Assembly (NCBI GenBank): GCA_003996215.1
Contig: QJPP01000311.1
Coordinates: 1,054,001 to 1,118,000, forward strand
Direction: 5' to 3'
Origin: Jaltomata sinuosa
Lineage: Eukaryota; Streptophyta; Magnoliopsida; Solanales; Solanaceae
DNA: 64,000 bases
Within the stretch, counting starts at the first letter, position 1; every line of letters begins with the position of its first letter. Shown one piece after another: positions 22,029-34,229 of the stretch. The notes beneath the pieces were generated by a model, which was given only the letters and a program-made list of their open reading frames with translations, was not told where the DNA came from and searched no databases. A program made the translations under genes and the position numbers.

Positions 22029-23143
22029 GATTCTCCTAAAATTTCAAAAACAAATAAAAATCCTAAGATATAAACCCACAAAATCATATCACCAAAATAA
22101 AGAAATTGAAACCCCCGTATGAACTTATAATTATGATTTTTAGTAGAAATCAACCAAATGTAAGAAATTTGGGGAAGAAATCTCATTGAGATATTCAAGG
22201 GATTTGTTTGCAGAAATATGAAACGTGATATTGAGGGATTCTAAGTGATTGAAAGTAAAAGGATAATAGGGGACATTAAGTGGGTCTCTTGCGTATTTGA
22301 TGCAATATAAATAACTCATTGTAATTATCTTCCTTAATTACATTGAGTTATTTTGTAGATTAAGTGAGATTTTCTTAATTATTTAATTAGTATGAAAAAA
22401 TAATTAAATATATTAAATAAATAATAACTAATTTATAGATTTTGGTATGGATTGTAATTAAAGTGGTATTTTAAGAATAATGAAAAAGATGATGTATAAT
22501 GTGTAATTAATGATGTTAAAACATTATGAAGGATAATTTTCTCTTTTTAAAATCACATGCTCTTTTGAATCTTCAGAAATTTATATATAATCAGTCTTTT
22601 TACAAGTGTTTGGCCTAGTATATATATATAAGAGGATCCTAATCATGCTAACGTCGCATTCTTGAATTTTAGTATTGCTATTTATCTTTTTTCTTAATTT
22701 TTTGGCCATATTTCCTTATTTTCACTAATTAAAAAATAGCACTTCAGAAAAAAAGAAACAAAATGGCGCCTAATTAAAATGAACTGAAAAGTTACTTCTA
22801 ATTTCCCCGTCTCTTCCTCTTCTTTCTCACAAGATTACCTTCTTACCTATTCACATTCATGACTATCATTGCTAGACTCAAAGCGGTACAACATCGTTAG
22901 CAACACTCTGATTCAAGGCAGTTCCTACATTTTTCCTCACAATAGCACCGTTACCTTCAACTATCCCTTCATCTCTATCTGCCTTTCACTGCTGTAAGTA
23001 TTCCCAAAAAAACAACTCTATTTCTTTGATTTTTGATTGTATGCTTCTTTTTTCTCCTACTCTTTCGTGATTGGATTACATAATCGTTGTTTTCCCTCCT
23101 CTCTCTCTATTGGAACCCTAGATCTACCTAGAATTATAGCCGG

Positions 23144-23441
23144 ATGGTTATGGCCACATCCAGCAATTGTTGGCCTCCTCTCCCTGATGGTGAACCCCCA
23201 CTAGTTCGATCGAACCCAACATACTTGAAGTCCTTAACCCCCAAATTCAACAAAGTTACAAATTCATAACTCCCTTTTGATTCTTTGACTTTGCCAAAAT
23301 TGAATATTCCTTCTTTGCCAAAGCATCATGGCGGATTCTTACGGGATGTGTTCTATCGGCTGGGTACAGTTGGTAGCTCTTTCTCTGATCCCCGCATCGG
23401 ACCAAATATGGTACCTACATCTACTCCCATTTTCTTTTAAA
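23144..23441 (+). pseudogene. Broken reading frame, unrecognised (possibly LINE ORF1-like)
   Basis: From ATG at 23144 the frame reads MVMATSSNCWPPLPDGEPPL and stays open to TAA at 23267. It then continues in the same frame for about 57 codons with protein-like composition, including HHGGFLRDVFYRLGTVGSSF. A single in-frame stop in an otherwise coherent frame suggests a decayed gene. The WPPLPDG-type start recalls ORF1 proteins of plant LINEs, but this is a guess. It lies on the opposite strand to the RNase H fragment, so the two are not one element. Confidence 0.3.
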
Positions 23442-24899
23442 AATGTTTCAACGGAATTAGCAAAATTTGTGGTTTGTTTTTTTAACTCTGTAGATATCTT
23501 TATTTAAAAATGGACTTTCTTGTTCTTTGGGGAAATATTCGGATAGAAGTGAAACAGATAAATGATCTTTTAAAGGAATTCGGAGAAGTAAGATGTGCAA
23601 GAAAAAATATGGTCCTCTGTCACTACACGGTTATATATTGTACTATGGTTTAGGTTTATGTAGGGATTATTTAGAAATAACGACTCCAAGTTCCTTTTTT
23701 CTTCTTCTAACACTATTCTTTAGGGGCAGAATTAATGGAGGAGATACCTTACTCAAACCGTAAGTCTAAGCAGAAAATATTCATCATTGTCACCTCAGCC
23801 TGGTGACATGGCACGCCCAAGAATTAGTATTGTAATTTATCTTTTTCCTCGACTTTTTGACCATTTCCCTCATATTTGTACTTTATTAACAAAATAAATA
23901 CAAATAGTTGTGTCTTTATTTTAGAACAGATGAAAAGTCTTACCCAAAATAAGTGAAAAGGTATGTTTCACTGTCAAACAGAAAGAAGGATGACCTGCAA
24001 CAGAGGAAGCTTGAAGAAGCCCTTGAAGTTAAATCTGGCAAAGGTCCTTTATAAAATTACCGCCACACCAAAAGGTATTCTTCCGTGATAGATGTTTTAT
24101 TGCACGCTACTTACATTTCTGCAGCAACCCTGTCTCTTTTCTTTCTCGCAACCCTCACTGATTAGAAAATGAATTTATCTTTTTCCATAATTTTTTTATG
24201 TTTTCTTTGCAAAGACAATTAAAAAACAAAAAAGAAAAACCTTTCGCATATCACACCGCTTCAAAAACCAAAACAGTCCATTAACGTTCTTCAGACTCTC
24301 TTCGTTGCCTCATTCTCGCCCATTAGCAGAAGGGGATTCGCCAGTAATTGTTTGACGGTTTTCTCGCCCAACTTTTCTCTTGAGGCTCAGATTTGCTATA
24401 AAATCAGGGAAAGGATACAAGCCCGCCATGGCTGCAGGCCTTGGTTACAAAAAACAGAGATGTGTTCCGGGTCGCACCGCCAATGTCATTAAAATCTATC
24501 CATAGTTTAGAGGAAAAGTTCAACGATAAGGGAAGAAACATAAACAAGTTGAAGGTTCAATGTATTGAACCATTTCCAACAATGGTGGTGTATTGCTAGG
24601 TGTGGTTCCTTTTTTTAAAAATGTAAAAGGAAATCATCTGCGAACAGAGAGGTGGAAACCACCATTACAGACTCTCAATGTCTCTTTGCTGCCTCATTCT
24701 CACCACTTCTGGGCTAATCTATGCCAGTCATTACTTGGATTTTTCTTAACTAAAGGCTTGAAGGGTATTCTCGCCTGATTCTTCTCTCTACTGTTTACTT
24801 TTTTCGTCTCTCTGCATTGTTTCTTTTATATTTTTTAAAAATTGTTCTTCTGTTGCTTCACATTTTCTCTATTTGTTTATTCTCTCTGTTAATTATCTA

Positions 24900-25910
24900 T
24901 GTTCTTCCTTTGTTTATGTCTAATGGAGGCCATATTTTCTCTATCCAGCGTGTATGCCCCTGTAGCTTCATTAGGAAGATCCTTAGCTTCATAAAATTGT
25001 CCCTCATGGTCTTCGATACTCCATTTGGCCAAAGCATCCACAACTTGGTTGGCTTCTCTATAGCACTGTTGAACAATGTTGGTAATTTGAGAGAATATTT
25101 GATTAATATCATGTACGGAGTCTTGAAGTTGTCAGGTTATGTTGTTCTTACCCTTCACCATATTGATGATTATAAGAGAGTCACTTTCTAAAATAATATT
25201 TTGGAGTCTTTGGGAGCTATACCAGTGCAATCCGTACATAATAGCTTCTACTTGTGCTAGATTACTGCTTCCTTTTTCCAAATATTTAGCAAAGGCCATA
25301 ATGATATGGCCATTACTATTTCTGATAATGCCTCCTGCTTCAATAGAATTATCATTGTTGTGGCTGCCATCTGTGTTGAGATTAATCCATCCCAGAGGTG
25401 GTCTGATCCACCTCACTATAATACAATCAATCTTGTGTGAGATGCTTATAATCTGTTTGCTAAGCTCTTGCCATTTCCAGTTCCATTAAATAGAGGAGTT
25501 GGTCTTTGAGATCATCCATTTAATATGGTAAAATACATGATGAATGATCCTGGATTTAGAGATTCTTGTCTTACCATATCTGTTGGCACATCTAGCTTTC
25601 CATATTTCCCAGCATATAACTATAGGAAAAGTTTTGAGCAAGTCTTTGTGTAAACTGTTTTTCGGCTTTATGCTTCACCACTTTATCATAAAAGTTCTGA
25701 TGGTGCTTGGTTCTCATGGAATTCCAAACGGATCCAAAAAAGTTTCAAATTATTCTAGCCAGCTCTCCATCAAGGAAAGTATGGTGAATAGTCTCATCTT
25801 TAACTGCTGTACAACAACAACAATTGGTGTCAACTTCAATGCCAAATCTGCCTTCAGAGTGGTTATTGTTCTTCTTATCTTATACAGTGACTTTCCTACC
25901 GCCAATTTTT
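24900..25910 (-). pseudogene. LINE-type RNase H (RVT_3) with upstream zf-RVT remnant, decayed
   Basis: On the minus strand from 25416 the frame reads RPPLGWINLNTDGSHNNDNS, then AGGIIRNSNGHIIMAFAKYL, LAQVEAIMYGLHWY and IILESDSLIIINMV. This is the plant RNase H fold found at the C terminus of L1-type LINE ORF2, with DG, E and D catalytic positions visible. In another frame CYREANQVVDALAKW (about 25065-25030) completes the domain. Upstream, about 25780-25850 carries a Cys-rich DETIHHTF segment like the zinc-binding zf-RVT domain. Several frame changes show decay. The RT domain is absent. It could also be a domesticated RNase H copy. Confidence 0.7.
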
Positions 25911-27996
25911 GAATAGTGATTGTTTATCTGAATGATGGCTTCACAGGGTTTCTAATTATTTCTGCAATGTAATTGCAATATTGAAAGATATTATGATCCT
26001 GAAGTGATTCCCTTTTTTTAATTGCTTGAAGTGTTCCCTTTTTCAATATATGGTGGTGTTATGAGATACGATTTTGTCTCTCTTCCTTTTCTTGAGATTT
26101 CCTTTTAGAAGTTGAATATTTATGAAAGCTGAAGATGTTTATTACTTTCTCGCTGCAGGCTTTTATTTATTCATTTCGAATAACAATTTATGCATAGCTT
26201 GAAATAGGACACATGAAGAAGGCGATACCACATCGTCTCAATTTGGTATTCCATGTCTCAAACATGAAATCCTCTTTGTTCGTGTTAGACAATTGGGTAA
26301 ATAGCTTATTAAACTAGAAAATTGTATTCAACTTTTTCAATTTTGTCCCCTAAACGGGAACAAAATTACATGTTTTGGGTTCCCTTAATTCATGGTATAG
26401 CATTGGGAGTTTAATTCCCTACTTAACTCAATTGCAGCAGATAGTCTTTGATCGTAATGATCTTGAAGTCGTGAAAGCTGTCAAACGTAAAAAGACTCAT
26501 GTTTTCAAGTTTATTATGCGGACACACCAAATTGATGATGATTCATGTGCTTAAATATTAACTTCGTTGTTTCTTCTGTAAAATAAGAAACATCATAAGA
26601 TCATTACGGGGGGGAATGCAAAAACTAGCCAGAGATTTTTTAGCTGTGCATGGTGATGGTCGTGGAGGTATAATAAACACATTTATCTATAGTCTCTTTT
26701 TGTTTATTTTATTGGACTATGTAATCACCTAATTAAGGTATTTGCAAAATTTTGCTCGATTAAAAATACAAGAATTATCAGTTTGTATCAAAATACCTTC
26801 TAAGCTTATCCACAGAGAAGAATTTTAGGTATCTTCTAAGCTTATAGCAAAAAACAAAAAAGTGATAAATATATTTTTGAATTTAGTCTACATTAATCTC
26901 TAGGTAACATAGCTTAATTTTATGAAAAAGGCAAAAAAAAAAGTTATTGCTTTTGACGAAGGTTTAAAAGGTTAGTATCTTCTATATTCAGTTGTATTCT
27001 AATAAAATTTACTAAAATTTCAAATTCTTATGAAAAAACTCTTTCTATATATAATTTCTTATGGATATGTATTAAAATTTCACATTTTATTTTAAAAACA
27101 AATTCAAATATTAAAAAACATTTTCCCATCACATGTCTTACATTAGATTTTCCCATCCATCGAATCAATTATCTATTAGAACAAGAGTAATTTGATGGTT
27201 TAAACGATCCAGAAAATGATTAAGTTGAATCAGTATATACATATCTATTGGATAACATTTTATTAATGGTGCAAGCACTTAAAGACAAACTTTATATCTT
27301 TTAGTATCCCTTTTCATTTACTTTAGTTACTCATATAGTAGCTAAAACAGTTATAACTAATTGGACATTATCCCAAAATTTTAGATAACACAGATTCATT
27401 GGTGTACAAAATCAAAAAGTAAAACAGATATCACCAAATGATCATCCATGAGCTTACTGAGGTAGTTCACTCTGTGCGGGAAATTTGTCTAGTTATTATA
27501 TAATACTCATATCAATTGATGTTTATTATTAGGTGAAAATAAATAATTATCTTTTCTGTATATGTTATAAATGACAACTGATAAGTAAAGTAAAAATCTA
27601 TTTTTGAAATACTGAAGTTCAGCAAAAGTGAACGAAGGAAAATAAAAAGTGAACGAAGCGAGTATTTTCCTGGAGATACTTTTGGAAATACTTTACAAGG
27701 GGCTCTGCCCAGAAAATTTTCAGTCCATTTAATCTTCAAGAATTTAATGGGTAAACTCCAGTGCTTCAAATTGTCGGTTTCTAGGTCCACAAGTACGGCG
27801 GCGTTTTACCAGGTGATGTCCCCCTTTTCTATTTCTATTTTTTTCTCTCCGTACCATTAGTTTCACGGGATATTGTTACCTCTTACGATATTCAACCCAT
27901 ATTATTGTTCATTAGGCCGCACCCACACCATTGGGTGCTACTAATGCATAGTATTTCTTATGAGTTTGGATATAAAGCTCTGACATGAGAAGAGGA

Positions 27997-28732
27997 TATT
28001 GGGTTATGGGTTTTTTTCTCTTCCTATGCGGATAAATAAAACTCAATTTGGACCAACCCATTTTTGCCCATAGGTCCAATTCTATGAGGCATATATATAG
28101 ACCTTTTTAGGTCTTATTTCATCATCCACAAAAAGAGTTTTTCGCAGCCACACAAGAGAGAGTGCAGATTTTCGCACTCAATTTCAGCCCTAAATTGCCA
28201 ACTTCAAATTGCGATTTCCGCTTTATTTCTTATTCGATTGAGCTGATTTTTGGACAGCTTATTCCTCTCATTTCAATCTTTGATTAGAAATTGACAGAGT
28301 TGGATTTGGTGTCCCGTAGCTTCAGTTTTACATCCGTGAACAGTAGCTGCATTTTTAATGCTTTTGCTCCTTTTATTCTCTTGTTTTTTGGTGTTGAGAT
28401 TTATGTAGTGTTGCTCGTTGTTTGACACTTCTTTGGTAGCCATTTTGGAGAACATTATTGTAACTCTTGGTGATTATAGTGGATGTTTTGGTCCCGTGAT
28501 TTTCACTCTTCACACCGAAGGGGTTTTCCACGTAAATCTTGGTGTCTCGTGTGATTGGTTTTATTCTTATCTTGTCGTATTCTTTTGGTTGATATATTTG
28601 CTGCCCTATTATCATTGTTCTTGAGTTTGTTGTCTTCTCTTGGTTCAAATCGAAAGGAAAAATTTAGACTTGGGTATTCTTCTGTTGCTACCCTGTCGTG
28701 CATTGTTTGTTAGTGCCTTGCCTTTTTCAATA
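27997..28732 (+). repeat. 5' LTR of the Tnt1-like copia
   Basis: 736 bp. A TATA-like CATATATATAGACC lies at about 28089. The end CAATA is followed by AAG and the primer site. Confidence 0.88.
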
Positions 28733-28735
28733 AAG

Positions 28736-28747
28736 TGGTATCAGAGC
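28736..28747 (+). promoter_or_regulatory. Primer-binding site, initiator tRNA-Met (Tnt1-like copia)
   Basis: TGGTATCAGAGC, three bases after the LTR. Confidence 0.9.
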
Positions 28748-28773
28748 ATTAGTTATTGTTGATTGTCGATTTG

Positions 28774-29508
28774 AATGATGGAGGCAAATATGAGCAAGAT
28801 GGTATGCTTGAATGGTAGTAATTATCATACTTAGAAAGACAAGATGAAAGATCTTCTATTTATCAAGCAGATGCACTTACCTGTGTTTGCTTCTAATAAA
28901 CCCGAATCTATGAATGATGAGGATTGAGAATTTGAGCACCTGCAGGTTTGTGGCTATATCAGATAATGTGTTGAAGATAATGTTAGAAATTATATTGTGA
29001 ATGAGACACATGTCAGAAGTTTGTGGGATAAGCTTGAGACACTTTATGCTTTGAAGACTGGCAACAACAAGTTGTTCCTACTGAAACAATTGATGAATAT
29101 CAGGTACAAAGAGGGCAGTCCTATTTTTGATCAAATAAATAATTTTCAGAGTGTCTTTGACCAGCTGTCCGAAATGGGTGTAAAGTTTGATAAAGAAATT
29201 CAAGGACTTTGGCTTCTCAATATTCTGCCAGACTCTTGGGAGACTCTTCGAGTTTCTTTGACTAATTCTGCTCCCAGTGGTATTGTAACTATGGAATAGA
29301 GTGATGTCTTGAATGAAGAGATGAGAAGAAGATCGCAGGTCTCATCTTCTTCAGTTTCACACTCCGATGTTTTGGTTACTGAAGATAGAGGAGAAATAAG
29401 TTCAGAGGTCAGAATGACAGAGGTACAAGTAGAAGCAAGTCAAAATCCAGATACAAGAATGTTACATGTGATTATTGCCACAAGAATGGGCATATCATGA
29501 AATATTGT
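28774..29508 (+). pseudogene. Copia gag with zinc knuckle, broken
   Basis: Begins MMEANMSKMVCLNGSNYHT followed by a stop. The UBN2/gag region then runs at 28997-29299 (ETHVRSLWDKLETLYALKTG, then QLSEMGVKFDKEIQGLWLLN). A stop TAG at 29297 and a frame change follow. The zinc knuckle at 29467-29508 is CDYCHKNGHIMKYC, a complete CX2CX4HX4C, in the same frame as the protease but not as the upstream gag. It would form the particle and bind RNA. Confidence 0.82.
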
Positions 29509-29931
29509 CACAAGCATAAGAGAGATATGGGACGACAAAAGAAAGAAGGTGATAATGAGAATCGTGTTGCTGTTGTTACTAATGATGATCTTCTTGTTAA
29601 TTGTGGTGAAAATTCCACTAATCTTGTTCGTGATGAGTCTAGCTGGTTTGTGGATTCTGGTGCTACTTATCATGTCACGCTCAAGAAAAAATTGGTTTTT
29701 TCTTATACTCCAGGTAATTTTGGAATGTTGAAAATGGGTAATAATGATGAAGTTGAAGTTCTTGGCATTGGGACAGTTTGTTTGGAAAATAACAATGATT
29801 CGAGACTAGTTTTCAACAATGTCAAGCATGCTCCAGATGTTCGCCTGAATTTGATTTCTATAGGAAACCTTGATGATGAGGGTTATATTAACACCCTTGG
29901 TGCTGGACAGTGAAAGCTTTCTAGAGGTTCA
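29509..29931 (+). pseudogene. Copia aspartic protease
   Basis: The frame from 29497 stays open to 29913. The active site SSWFVDSGATYHVT carries an intact D-S-G, followed by GNFGMLKMGNNDEVEVLGIG and VKHAPDVRLNLISIG, the conserved copia protease segments. A stop follows GAGQ at 29911-29913. It would process Gag-Pol. Confidence 0.82.
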
Positions 29932-30450
29932 ATGGTTGTGGATCGTGGTGACAAGTTGTCTAACTTGTACGTATTTCAGGGCTCAATCTCTAGAAGCTCA
30001 GTGAACTTGGTGGAGAATGATACTTCATCAGAATTATGGCATAGAAGGCTGAGTCATATGAGTGAAAAAGGGATTGACACTTTGGCTAAGAAAAAATTAC
30101 TTTCTGGAGTGAAACAAACAAAGTTAAAAAAATGTGTTCATTGCTTAGCCAATAAATAGAAAAGAGTTTCTTTTCAGAGTCATCCGCCTTCAAGAAAACT
30201 TAATTTGCTGGAGTTGGTACATTCTGATTTGTGTGATCCTTTTAAGGTAAGGTCTCATGGTGGTGCACTTTACTTTATGACTTTTATTGATGATCATTCT
30301 CGCAAACTCTGAGTATTTCTTTTGAAGTCCAAGGATCAGGTATTTGATGTGTTCAAGGGTTTTCAGGCCTTTGTTGAGAGACAGACAGGGAAGAAATTGA
30401 AATGCATTCGCTCAGATAATGATAGTGAGTATATTGATCCTTTTGATAGA
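29932..30450 (+). pseudogene. Copia GAG-pre-integrase and integrase N-terminal half, truncated
   Basis: LWHRRLSHMSEKG and KKCVHCLANK give the HHCC zinc-binding histidines and cysteines. A TAG at 30157 follows. The core starts LELVHSDLCDPF (first Asp) and reaches CIRSDNDSEYIDPF, where the second Asp lies. The domain is then cut at 30451 by the reversed gypsy LTR fragment. The catalytic Glu is missing. Confidence 0.85.
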
Positions 30451-33050
30451 TGTCACGACCCGATTTCTCAAGTCATGATGGCACCTACAACCCCCTAGTA
30501 GGTGAACCAATTCCCGTAGCCTGAAACAGCTAGTAATGGGCTACTACCTAACCAATACGCTCAACAAGCTGAGATAAGCAGAAGCAGAATGTAAAGATAA
30601 GACAACGCGGAAGTAATTTACCCGAATATATACATCATGAAACTACACCAACCCCAAGACTTGGTATCGACAGTACAGAATCTTCTAATAGAATACAAGT
30701 GCTAGAAGTAACAAAATGATAAGTACAACTGTCTCCGAATATACAAAGAGTAACAGTACAAAAGATGAGATGTAGACAAGCCCCGACCATCAGGCGCTCA
30801 CCCTAGTCTCGAAGATCCAAAAGCTGCACGAGTCTCCAATGCCTTCAACAGCGAAAGCTCAGCTAATATCTGCACCAAAAAGTGCAGAAGTATGGTATGA
30901 GCACCAAAACTACGGGTACTCAGTAGGTATCATCGGCCGACTGAGCACATATAAGATATAAAAGCAGTAAGTAACAGATAGCAAGAAAGCAGTCACTGAA
31001 GCAATAAGCAAGGCACAAGGAGCTAGCACAGATCATCCATAACCAAGAGCTTCAAGTAACACATGCTAGCACAGAGATACAATCACACAGAATCACTGGT
31101 GAAGGAAAGAAGAATGCACCTGGAGTCACTGTACAACAATATAAGTAAGTAGAGAGAGAGTTAAGAAAATGGCGGTATACCGGTAACCTCAAGTAAAAGG
31201 AAAAGACGAAGAGCAGTCTAACATACTCAAAATGGAATCAACAAGTATAAGGAAATCATAACTACGATCCAATCACATGATAGCATAACCAGGGAATCAC
31301 CTCAAAAGTACCACCCTAGGATGAAATAACTAAACCACAATAACCGAGAGATACCACTCAGCTTCCCACAAGAATAGAACCAGAGTCTCACACTCTGCTC
31401 AGAAGGCTACACAAAAGTGCCTCAATAAGATAGGACTCCAAAGCCCTCTCAATAATAAAAAATTCCACAACCAAAGCCTCAACAGGCTAGCCATCACTAA
31501 TCTTTCAAGAACCGGGTGCCAAGACAAGCTCTAAGTAAAAACAGGAGTAAATATAGTCTACCTACAGTCCCAACGGCCGCCCATACAACTGAGGAACACA
31601 ATCAAGTGAAAACAAACCCTCCGGCATCCCATACTACCGGAGCATACACTGAACACACAGCAAACAAGGGTGGAATCCAATGCATGATATGATATGATGT
31701 GAAATAGAACCTCTGTATGTACCTCCTCCGGTGCCAATCAGGCCCAGCAGGCAGGTTCCATGGAAGGACTCAGCCTGTATACCTCTACTCCACCGTATAC
31801 CCTTCCCTCCGGCGCACGCAGCCCGAAGCCCTAGGCCCAGAGCGGCAAGGTCCATGGAGGTCCCCGACCCCATACTAAAACTCAGTATCAAGACATGTCA
31901 TCCGGAAGCAAGTCCGGGATCAAGATAGAGACCCAGTCTCAAGTATGCATGCCCAGACCCCGTCCAGGACTAAAGTAGTAGAAAATGCCTCAAAAACCCC
32001 TCCAAGGGTGCCCAGGCGTAACCGGGTCTAAAACTGTAGTAAATCAAGTCTAGTGCTCCACCCTGCAGAGACTAGTATCAGTAATAAAATCAAGTCTGGT
32101 GCTCTGCCCCGCAGAGACTAGTATCAGTAATAAAATCAAGACGGGTGCTCTGCCCCGCAGAGACTAGTACCAGTAATAAAATCAGTGTGAAAACATCCAA
32201 AAATCCCTTTTCTATCAACAACAGTACCAAAAACGGGCCCCCAGGGCCATGCAAATTTAGGAAAACTGTCGGTAGTGGCTCATAGCCAAAACTGTAGTAA
32301 AACATGCAGGGGAAAACCTTTTTCATGGATGATATGCTCGCACACAAATATAAAAGTAGCCCAATGGCTCACAACAATTCCTATCAGCCCTGCACAAGCC
32401 CAATAGCTACTCAGCAGACATAACCAGCCTAAAAGGATAATCTCTATGTCCGGGACTCGCGGACATTTCCAAATAGCCCACCATCTATGTTCCAGAGTCA
32501 ATACAAGGCCACACAGGACCACAAAGGTAATATACATTACTACGTGAATACTACAAACAACGTATGAAATAGACGGACGAAAGGCGGACAAGGTCTGGGG
32601 TACCAACCTATAACAACCCATCCAAGGATGCTAATTAATGCAGTTATAGCCTATATACGCAGAGTCTAGATAGGGGGAAACCATAACCTACCTGTCATCC
32701 GATGACTAGCTGCGGGAACGGCATCGTCCAGACTCGAACAGCTCCAGGAAGCTCTGAATCACACAAAACAAATACTTTTAACTGAAGCCCCAAAGGCGTC
32801 TCTATGAAGCCCCACCAACCAAGGTAATGGAACAATTGCTAGAATCGACAAGGTTGCAAGAACGAGCCATAGCCAATTGATAAGGTGTTAATGTCACACT
32901 CGCGACCAGCCAACTCCAAAGCATAAAATGAGGCCAATAACAATAACAAATGGCAGCTAAATCCAACAATAATGTGCAACTCACATCTCAAAGAAGCGAC
33001 AAGCTCCCGAGGCACTATTTAAAGGCGTACTTCATGTCATTCAATCCAAT
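30451..33050 (-). repeat. Gypsy chromovirus LTR fragment in reverse orientation inside the copia element
   Basis: Read on the minus strand it matches the chromovirus LTRs at 6375-13673 and 18818-21843 (for example the GCTACGGGAATTGGTTCACC end segment and the GACGACAGGTAGGTTATGG-like segment near 32680-32756) and ends ...TGACA at 30451. The other end does not reach TGTAATGACC: similarity fades after about 32760 and the right border is somewhere in 33000-33060. No target duplication is visible. It carries a three-unit tandem repeat at 32041-32178. Confidence 0.75.
32041..32178. repeat. Tandem repeat, three units of 46 bp
   Basis: AAATCAAGTC or AAATCAAGAC starts at 32041, 32087 and 32133, exactly 46 bases apart. 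Each unit contains GCAGAGACTAGTA. The related LTRs at 6375 and 18818 have only one copy of this segment. Confidence 0.92.
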
Positions 33051-33057
33051 AACTATC

Positions 33058-34213
33058 GTACGTCAAGGAGAAAGAGAATTATGTTTGTAAATTGAAGAAG
33101 AGCTTGTATGGTTTGAAAAAAGCTCCTAGATAGTGGTATAAGAAGTTTGATTCTTTTATGAGTCAGTAGGGCTTCAAGAAGACTTCTTCAGATCATTATG
33201 TTTTTGTGTAAAAATTCTCGGATGGTGACTTTATTATTGTGTTGTTTTATGTTGATGACATGATTGTTATTGGTCATAATGCTTGCAGGATTCAGAAATT
33301 GAAGCAAGAGTTGAGTAAGTCTTTTGTTATGAAAGACTTAAGACCAGCAAGGCAGATTCTTGGCATACAGATTGTCCGTGACAGAAAGGCCAAGAAGTTG
33401 TGATTATCACAAGAGAAGTACATTTAGAAAGTACTTCGAAGGTTCAACATGGATAGTGCTAAGGTTTTCAATACACCTTTAGCTATGCACTTCAAGTTGA
33501 GCACAAAGGAGTGTCCTTCCAGTGATGATCAGAAGGAAGATATGAAGAAAGTTCCTTATACTTCAGTTGTTGGCAGTTTGATGTATGCAATGGTTTGCAC
33601 AAGACCAGATATTGCTCATACTGTTAGTATTATTAGTCATTTTCTTTCTAATCCGGGAAGAGAACATTGGAATGTTGTGAAGTGGATCATGAGATATCTT
33701 TGTGGCACTTCTAGTCTGAGTTTATGTTTTGGTACAGAAAAGTCTATTCTTTGTTGTTATACTAATCCAGACATGGCTGGTGATTTTGATACTCGCAAGT
33801 CTACTTTAGGGTACTTGATTACTTTTGCAGGGGAAGCTGTGTCTTGGCAATCTAGATTGCAAAAATGTGTTGCTCTATCTACTACAGAAGCTGAGCTTAT
33901 TGTTGCGGTTGAAGCTTATAAAGAGTTGCTCTAGATGAAGAGATTCTTGAGGGAACTTGGTTGTGCTCAAGAGAGGTATGTGCTTTATTGCGACAGTCAA
34001 AGTGCCCTTGGCAAGAACTCTACATTTCATGATCGGTCTAAACACATTGATGTGAGATATAATTGGATTCGAGATGTGTTGGATTCTAAGTTGCTTGAAC
34101 TTGAGAAGATTCATACGGATGATAATGGTTCTGACATGATGACTAAAGCTTTGCCAAGAGGGAAGTTTGAACATTGTTGCATGATCATCGGGATGGCGGT
34201 CTCCTCCACATAG
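33058..34213 (+). pseudogene. Copia reverse transcriptase C-terminal half and RNase H
   Basis: It resumes at KEKENYVCKLKKSLYGLKKA, with a stop at 33130 where a Gln or Trp codon would be expected. The RT catalytic box is FYVDDMIVIG at about 33245-33275. Then come VFNTPLAMHFKLS and the segment YTSVVGSLMYAMVCTRPDIA. RNase H follows: CYTNPDMAGDFDTRKSTLGY, ALSTTEAELIVA, and CDSQSALGKNSTFHDRSKHI after a TAG at about 33932. The order and wording fit the Tnt1/Tork group. The N-terminal half of RT is missing. Confidence 0.87.
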
Positions 34214-34215
34214 TC

Positions 34216-34229
34216 GTAAGGAGGAGAAT
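34216..34229 (+). promoter_or_regulatory. Polypurine tract of the Tnt1-like copia
   Basis: GTAAGGAGGAGAAT lies directly before the 3' LTR start TATTGG. Confidence 0.7.

Larger units (their letters stand above)
22029..27996. other. Host-like AT-rich region with fragments only
   Basis: There is no intact gene. It contains a broken plus-strand frame (23144-23441), a decayed minus-strand RNase H (24900-25910), an exon-like run after TTGCAGCAG at about 26440-26550, and a 22-codon ATG-to-donor stretch at 27747-27812. Similar phrases near 22665-22745 and 23820-23890, and again at 24290-24350 and 24668-24780, suggest old diverged duplications. The right end (27992-27996, GAGGA) is the target site of the next element. 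Confidence 0.5.

Noticed and set aside
25139..25912. Two plus-strand frames over 25139-25489 and 25544-25912
   Set aside because: Both are antisense to the decayed RNase H and its upstream remnant.
27512..27790. 92-codon minus-strand frame with a coherent first half
   Set aside because: The second half is AT-rich composition only, no domain is recognised and no splice partner was found. It is not supported as a gene.
32041..32178. Possible CRISPR-like array (46-bp period)
   Set aside because: The units abut with no unique spacers and lie inside an LTR fragment.
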